This document shows positions 58,265 to 64,000 of a stretch of DNA of 64,000 nt, piece by piece. Within the stretch, counting starts at the first letter, position 1, and each line of letters begins with the position of its first letter. A program made the position numbers and the translations under genes. The notes under the pieces were generated by a model. The model ran no database searches and was not told the DNA's origin. It saw only the letters and a list, made by a program, of their open reading frames with translations. Source of the stretch: Sternotherus odoratus (taxonomy: Eukaryota; Chordata; Testudines; Kinosternidae). The stretch is taken from positions 181,046,920-181,110,919 of the forward strand of contig JAVMKO010000002.1 of assembly GCA_032164245.1 (NCBI GenBank), in the 5' to 3' direction.

Positions 58265-60242
58265 ACTGTATGGCGGGAAGAACATCTAAGGGAAAACAGA
58301 GTTCAGGAGAGCTGAGTGATTCTTAAGGAAACAATATTAAAGACAACTGCAAATCATCTCAATGTGAAGCAAAGATAGGAAGAACAGTAAGAAGCCAATA
58401 CAGCTCCCTCAGGAGTTCTTCAATGGCCTGAAAAAAATCAAAAAGGAGTTAAAGTGGAAACAGATTAATTGCTAAGGAGGAATAAAGAAGAATAGCAAAA
58501 GCATATAGGGACATAATCAGAAAGGCTAATGCACAAAATGAGGCACCTAGCAAGGGACATAAATGTCAATAAGAGGAGAAAGGCAGACAAAGGAAAGTGT
58601 GGGTCCCCAAATTAGTGGGGAAAAAGATCTAACAACCAATGACATCAAGGTATTTAATGCCAAGGCTGAGGTATTTAATGCCCATTTTGCCTCAGTCTTC
58701 AATAAACTGGTTAATGGTAGCCAGATACTTAACACAATTAATATTGAACAAGAAGGAAATGCAAGCCAAAATAGGGAAAGAATAGGATAGAAAATATTTA
58801 GACGAGTCAGCAGGTCCTGATGAAATTCATCCAAGGACACTTAAGGAACTAGTCAAAACAATCTTAGAACCATTTGCAATTCTCTTCAAGAACACACAGG
58901 GGATGACTGAGTACTGGAGAAGAGCAAAACAAGGAAGACCCAGGGCATTGTATATCAGTCAACCTAACTCCAATACCTGGAAAGATACTGGAACAAAATG
59001 AGCAAATAATTTGTAAGCAATTAGGGGATAACAGGTTTAGAAGGAATAGCCAGCATACATGTGTCAAGAACAAATCATTCCCAATCAACCCAAATTTCCT
59101 TCTTTGGCAGTGTTACTGGCCTAAGGGGTAAAGGAGTAGACATTACAGATCTTGATTTAGTAAGGCTTTTTTATGCAGTCCCTCGTGACATTCCCACAAG
59201 CAAACCAGGGAAATCTGGTCTAGATGAAATTAGTATAAGGTGCAGACACAACTGGTTGAAAGACTGCAATCAAAGAATAGTGATCGGTGGTTCAATATCA
59301 AATTGGGAAGGCATATTTAGTGGGGTTCCCCAGGGATCAGACCTAAGTCTGGCAATATTCAATAATTTTCATTAATGACTCGGAAAGAGTAGTGGAGAGT
59401 ATGATTATCAAATTTGTAAATGACACCAAGCTGAGAGGGGTTGCAAGCACTTTGTCAAGTTCATTTTGAATGTTAAATCCTGTCCTCAAAATTGGAGAAT
59501 TGGTTTGAATTCAACAAGATTAAATTCAATAGAGATAAGCATAATAAGAATTAGGAGGGAAGAACCAAAGACAAATACAAAATGGGGAATAACTGGGTAG
59601 GTGATAGTACTTCTGTAAGTGATCTGAGAGTTATAGTGGATCAGAAATTGAATTAAAAATATGATGCAGTAGTGAAAAAAGATTAATATTCCACATGAGA
59701 GGTTATTTTTTTTCCACTCTGCTCACTACTGGTGAGGCCTAAGCTGGAGTACTGTGTCCAATTCCAAGTGCCACACTGTAGGAAAGATGTGCGAAAACTG
59801 GAGAGAAAGTCCAGAGGAGATCAACAAACATGATAACACATTTTGAAAATCTGACCTGCAAGGAAAGGTTAAAGAACTAGGCATGTTTAAGAAAGGAAGA
59901 CTGAGGGGGATTCCTGATAAGAGTCTTCAAATATGTTAACTGCTGTTATGAAAAGGACATTGAAGCCCCAGCGGACATGGCGAACGGTTGATCAAACTGC
60001 AGCAAGGGAGTTTTAGGTTAGAAATTAGGAAAAATATTTCCAACTATAAGGGTAGTGAATTTCTGGAATAGGCTCCCAAGGGAAGTCATAAAATCCCTGT
60101 CATTGGAGGTTTTTAGAAAAAAGATTTGACAAAAACACCTCCCAGTGATGGACTAGATTTACCTGATCCTGCCTTAGTCCAGGGGGCTGGATTTGAAGAC
60201 TTCTAGAGATCCCTTCCAGCCCTACCTTCTTATGGTTCTATG
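58265..60242 (+). mobile_element. CR1 LINE, 3' two kilobases (RT to 3' end), decayed
   Basis: The + strand in order: the endonuclease-RT linker (58300-58560); 'DEIHPRTLKELVKTILEP' (58815); 'YWRRAK' (58915); 'QPNSNTWKDTGTK' (about 58960); 'GVPQGSDLS' (59325), the RT motif; 'FVNDTKLRG' (59410), where functional elements have FADDTK; '[11 protein letters not shown]' (59735); and the CR1 3' UTR ending 'cccttccagccctaccttc'. Several frameshifts and the altered catalytic motif show a dead copy. Confidence 0.88.
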
Positions 60243-60262
60243 CCAAGCATTAAGCCTGGAGG

Positions 60263-60592
60263 CAGGGCCGGCACTAGCCATTAGGCAACCTAGGTGCTCA
60301 CCTAGGGCAGCAGGAATTAGGGGGCGGTATATTGCATGCTCAGCGGTAATTCGACGGCAGCTTAATGACTCTGCCATTGGTGGCATTTCGGCGGTCACTG
60401 CTCCTTCCCGATTTGGCTGCCGGCAGCAATTTGGCAGTAGCTCAATGCCTCTTCCACCATCGGTAACATTTTGGCGGCGACTGTTGCTCGCTGATTTCGC
60501 TGCCGGCGGCAATTCAGCAGCAGCTTCTTGGTGGGGTAAGGACTTTTTCTTCTTCGCTGCCTAGGATGGCAAAAAAGCTGGTGCTAGTCCTG
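60263..60592 (+). mobile_element. hAT element, 330 bp, perfect 8-bp duplication
   Basis: The ends are cagggccggcactagccatt and gctggtgctagtcctg, flanked by cctggagg (60255-60262 and 60593-60600). The interior repeats 'ttggcggcgactg' and 'gctgccggc' motifs. It inserted directly after the CR1 above. Confidence 0.9.
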
Positions 60593-60600
60593 CCTGGAGG

Positions 60601-62952
60601 ACATTTTATGGCTCCCCTTAAATTATTTGCACGCATGCCTGAAGAGTTTCCTCTGTTACAAAACTTTACGAAAAAGTTCAATATCGACCAATCTCCGATG
60701 TTTATTCCTCCCCCTGAAACTCCAATTTTTTAATTCAAGTATGGATAGAGTACAGAGGTTGCCCCTCAGATTTGATAATGACTGAGTAAAATGCCAAACA
60801 CCAAAAGGAAAAGAGATGGACAACAAGCCTTTCAAATCTCAGGCTACACAGACCCATTTGCTGGAACCAGCTAAGAGAAAAATGTGTTTTTTTAAGTTGC
60901 ATTTCAGGCTTTTTAGAAAACATTATGAACCATGGGGGAAGGGAAATCAATTCATAAATATTTTGAAGTGTCCAACAAATATGGATATGCATATATATTT
61001 ATACAAATTATGATACTGAGTGTAGATTGCAAACTGGTTTCCACTATAACCCCCTTGCCATTTTCACATAATCATGTTTCTGATGAAGTTTTCTCATGCT
61101 TGGTTTCTGATCTAAAATGGATTTTTTTCCCCAGAAAGCTTCCAGCATAAGAAATCCCTCCAGCAAAATCCCTCCAGCAAAATCCCTCCAGCATAAGAAT
61201 TCACATGGGGTGGAAACAAAACATTCACTTTTAAAAGACGTTCTACACATTTTTTTTAAAGAGCAGGCTATGACAAAAACTGCTGAAGTTAGACATTTAT
61301 TATTTAATACTTGTATTATTGTACCCCCCCCCCCCCAAGAACTCCACCTCATTATTCTAGGTGGCTACAGAACAAAACGACAGTCCTATTCCAAAGAGCT
61401 TGAAATCCAAGTACATCTGAAAGAAATGTGACACACAGTCATAACTGAGGACTTGTGCATTTGCTTGTTTTCAAACAAACTGCTTTAAATGTAATGATGC
61501 AATGAGCACTTAAGTTGTAGATCAAGAATGCACACAGTATTTTTTTTTACATGTGCACATTTAATAAAATATGAAGGCATTAAATAAAGGTTGTATGATC
61601 AAACAAAGTGAGGAAATGTGAGGTTTAAGTTTACACAGTTAAGCACCCAAAAGTGTTGTTCTATTACCTCCCCTTGTAAAGAAGTGATGGCCAGTGTTGG
61701 GGTACCATTAAAAGCTACTAAATATCAAGACTCTAAAACTGAGGCACCCCTCAAAATGCAGTCATGGGAAACATTCTAATTAAGCTTCTTTGTAATGATT
61801 CACAAAAAAAACCCTGAACATTGAACAAAAACACAAACATGTTTAAGATAAGAAATGTTGACATTAAAAAAATATGTCTTCTATAATTCCCAGCCTCTTC
61901 TAATATATTAAAGGGTGGAAGGGATAAGACACATATACTGACTTATAACATTGAAATATAAAAGAAGGACTTAAATGGTAAAATTAAAAGCCTTCTTAGC
62001 TATTTTTCAATGATTTATATTGAAGAATAGTGAATGAATACAGGTGAGGTAACACTTAGGCCAAGTCTTTGCTGGTCTAAGTGTGGTTTTGCCAGTTCTT
62101 CTTTTGCATGGAATGCTAATTGCTTAAAATGTTATTGATGACAGAACAAAGATAATGTGTTGGAATGTCTTGTCCGTTATTATTCACCTGTCTTCACTGC
62201 ATGTCCAGACACAATAAGTGATAATTATTCTGTCTGAAATTGTATAAAAGGTTGATTAAGCCAAAATTAGGTGGACTTGTCTGGGAGCAATTCCCATTTC
62301 CCAACTTTTACCCCCAAGTCAGAGTTAGTAACTCTGGGTTGCTACAGGAATGGATCAGCTTGGAGTGAAGCCCTTTCCTCTTCTCTCAGTGGCAGCAGCC
62401 TCTGGTCCCCAAAATGTTTAATGCACAGCAATAATAGAAAACTTTTCAAATAAAAGACAATCGGATTTTAAACAAGTGCATAACGAGGCCAAATTTACTT
62501 CTTGCTTAGCCGCAACTCTATATCTTGAGCACTAATTGCTTGTCTTGTGCATTGCTCCCATGAAAGACCAAGTCATTGCCCTGGAACCAAGGGCAAGGAT
62601 GTGCCACCTACTGCCTGAAAACTTCACCTAGGATTCGATTTTTCTCCAGTGTCATAAGGACCACAAAACACTCTGCAATCAACTTTGGCCTTTTAGACTA
62701 CATTCTTTACGGCAGCAACTGGCATTTACTTCATGTGTGTACAGTGCCTCGAACAACGTGGTTCAAATTTGGTTGAGGTTGTTAGGCACTGTTACCATGT
62801 AACTAGCAAACATTAGTCACCATCACAAGCTAGCTTAGCCAACATGCTCCCAGGCAGCTGATCCCGCTACAGACACTGAAGCGCCTGCCAGCTTTTCTGT
62901 AGCTGCAGGCTCTTAGCTTGCAGAGTTAGTTTGTGGAAGACTGAGTCATCCA
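60601..62952. other. Intergenic, short tandem and poly-C only
   Basis: A 15-bp tandem (three units of 'aatccctccagcaaa', last unit changed) lies at about 61151-61195, and a poly-C run at 61325-61337. No element or gene was recognised. Confidence 0.4.
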
Positions 62953-62960
62953 GTTACCAA

Positions 62961-63878
62961 CAGGGCCGGCAACAGAAATTTTGGGGGCCCCTACTCTGAT
63001 CATTTGGGGGCCCCCTACTCTGATCATTTGGGGGCCCCCAGCCTATTCTCCTTCCCTCCCCTGCCTGACCCGGCCCACCCAACCTAATCTCCTCCCCCAG
63101 CCTAACCTCCTCCCCTCCCCACCCATCCCTGCCTGGCCCACCCCACTGTTGGGGGTGATCTTCCTTTACCCCCACCCAACCTCCCCCCATCTCTAGCTGC
63201 CTTCCCTCCCCCACCCCTGCCTGGCCCGGCCCATCCCACCGAACCTAACCTCCTCCCCCCTCCCACTCCCAACCCAGCCTCCTGCCTCCACGCCTGACCC
63301 GCCCAGCCTGGCCTCCCCGCCGGCTACCAGACATACCTGGGGTGGGGGTGCGACCCAGTGGCAGCCGCAGCATCACTCCCGGCTGCTGGCTCTGGTGGGC
63401 TCGGCGCTCCGCGGCTGCCCCACCTCCCCCCGCTGGGCTCCCGGCCCCGGGTCTCCCCAGCCCCGCTCTCTGGCCCCCGCCCAGCGGCGCACCCGGCCAG
63501 TCCTCTGCAGCCGCCGGGGCGGGGGAGGCGATGGAGACGGCATCCTATGGTGCTGCCGGGGGGCTCCTCCCCCCGCCAAGGGCTGGCCCGGCTCTTGCTG
63601 CAGGTGGGTCGGGGGAAGCGCTGCAGCCGGTGATGCCTCGGGGCCACTCCTGGGACGCGGGACGAGCGGCCGACTGAAGGGCTCGGGAGGCAGCCGGCCA
63701 CTGACACACGAAGACAGCCCGGGAAAGAGGGGCCACGGGGATGTGGTGCCCAGTGTGCGACAAGGGGGGACGACTACGGGTACAGCAGTGTACCGCGCCC
63801 CGGACTTAAGGGCCCCCCCCCCTGAATTCCGGGGCCCAGTAGAGCTGTACCCATAGTACCCCCCTGTCGCCAGCCCTG
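62961..63878 (+). mobile_element. hAT element, 918 bp, CpG-rich core
   Basis: The ends are cagggccggcaacagaaatt and cccctgtcgccagccctg, flanked by perfect gttaccaa (62953-62960 and 63879-63886). The left part has a 23-24-bp tandem ('catttgggggccccctactctgat') in about 2.5 units. 63340-63760 is very GC- and CpG-rich, so open frames overlap on both strands there. None shows a known domain, and I do not call them genes. Confidence 0.92.
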
Positions 63879-63886
63879 GTTACCAA

Positions 63887-64000
63887 CTCGTAGGAGGAAG
63901 AACATTTGGCAACTCTTGAACTGCAGTAGAAACATTCAGCACTGGGCATCTGGTGGCAGGTTCCTATGGTTTGTTTGGAATGAAGAAGTCTATGAGAGGC
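63887..64000. other. Window end, nothing recognised
   Basis: Plain unique-looking sequence. Confidence 0.4.

Noticed and set aside
63342..63856. Several long + and minus frames of 90-153 codons
   Set aside because: They overlap in many frames in a CpG-rich transposon core. They are Pro/Ala/Gly/Arg-rich with no known motif, as expected from composition.

Overview
The window is nuclear DNA from a vertebrate, very probably a cryptodiran turtle. Its one protein-coding gene is the 3' end of THSD7A on the + strand: the last four coding exons lie between 3405 and 9299, followed by a long 3' UTR to about 12880. Turtle ancestry is inferred from the repeats. These include tRNA-headed chelonian SINEs, CR1 LINEs, a Penelope-like element family, DIRS-like tyrosine-recombinase remnants, and many hAT-type MITEs that begin with variants of CAGGGGTCGGCAACC. 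No RNA gene, CRISPR array or bacterial-type operon is visible.

Layout. 1-3404 is a THSD7A intron holding three hAT MITEs. 3405-9299 holds the four exons, which encode the end of the extracellular part, the transmembrane helix and a 28-residue cytosolic tail. The three introns between them show no recognisable transposons. 9300-12880 is the 3' UTR. It ends with a perfect 15-bp stem-loop (12785-12820) and an AATAAA (12853).

From 12.9 kb to the end the window is intergenic and repeat-rich. In order it holds: a DIRS-like recombinase remnant (13.5-14.9 kb); a hAT transposase pseudogene (16.0-16.6 kb); a SINE (17.7 kb); a pogo-like MITE (21.3 kb); a 1-kb solo LTR (22.5 kb); a non-LTR retrotransposon on the minus strand split by an LTR-like block (24.8-27.0 kb); a palindromic Penelope insertion (27.9 kb) and a short Penelope insertion (30.0 kb); a hAT MITE (30.4 kb); a Helitron with a C-rich minisatellite (31.1-32.0 kb); a 747-bp hAT MITE (34.4 kb); DIRS-like and LTR debris (35.2-37.3 kb); a CR1 endonuclease fragment (37.5-38.6 kb) ending at a second pogo-like MITE; a 2.2-kb Penelope element with a hAT nested inside it (43.3-45.5 kb); a PIF/Harbinger-like MITE and a 90-bp hAT MITE (49 kb); two SINEs (50.8 and 51.9 kb); a complete short Helitron (52.46-52.78 kb); the 3' part of another Penelope element (53.8-54.25 kb); an LTR-like block (55.2 kb); a 2-kb CR1 (58.3-60.2 kb); and two hAT elements with CAGGGCCGGC ends (60.3 and 63.0 kb), the last carrying a CpG-rich core.

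The most notable items are the palindromic Penelope insertion with exact target-site duplications, a hammerhead-ribozyme-like fold in the Penelope terminal unit, Helitrons with textbook A|TC...CTAG|T ends, a mobile CpG-rich hAT element, and the perfect stem-loop just upstream of the THSD7A poly(A) signal. Family names rest on motifs and recognised sequence; no database search was possible. Most other open reading frames in the window appear to be chance frames.
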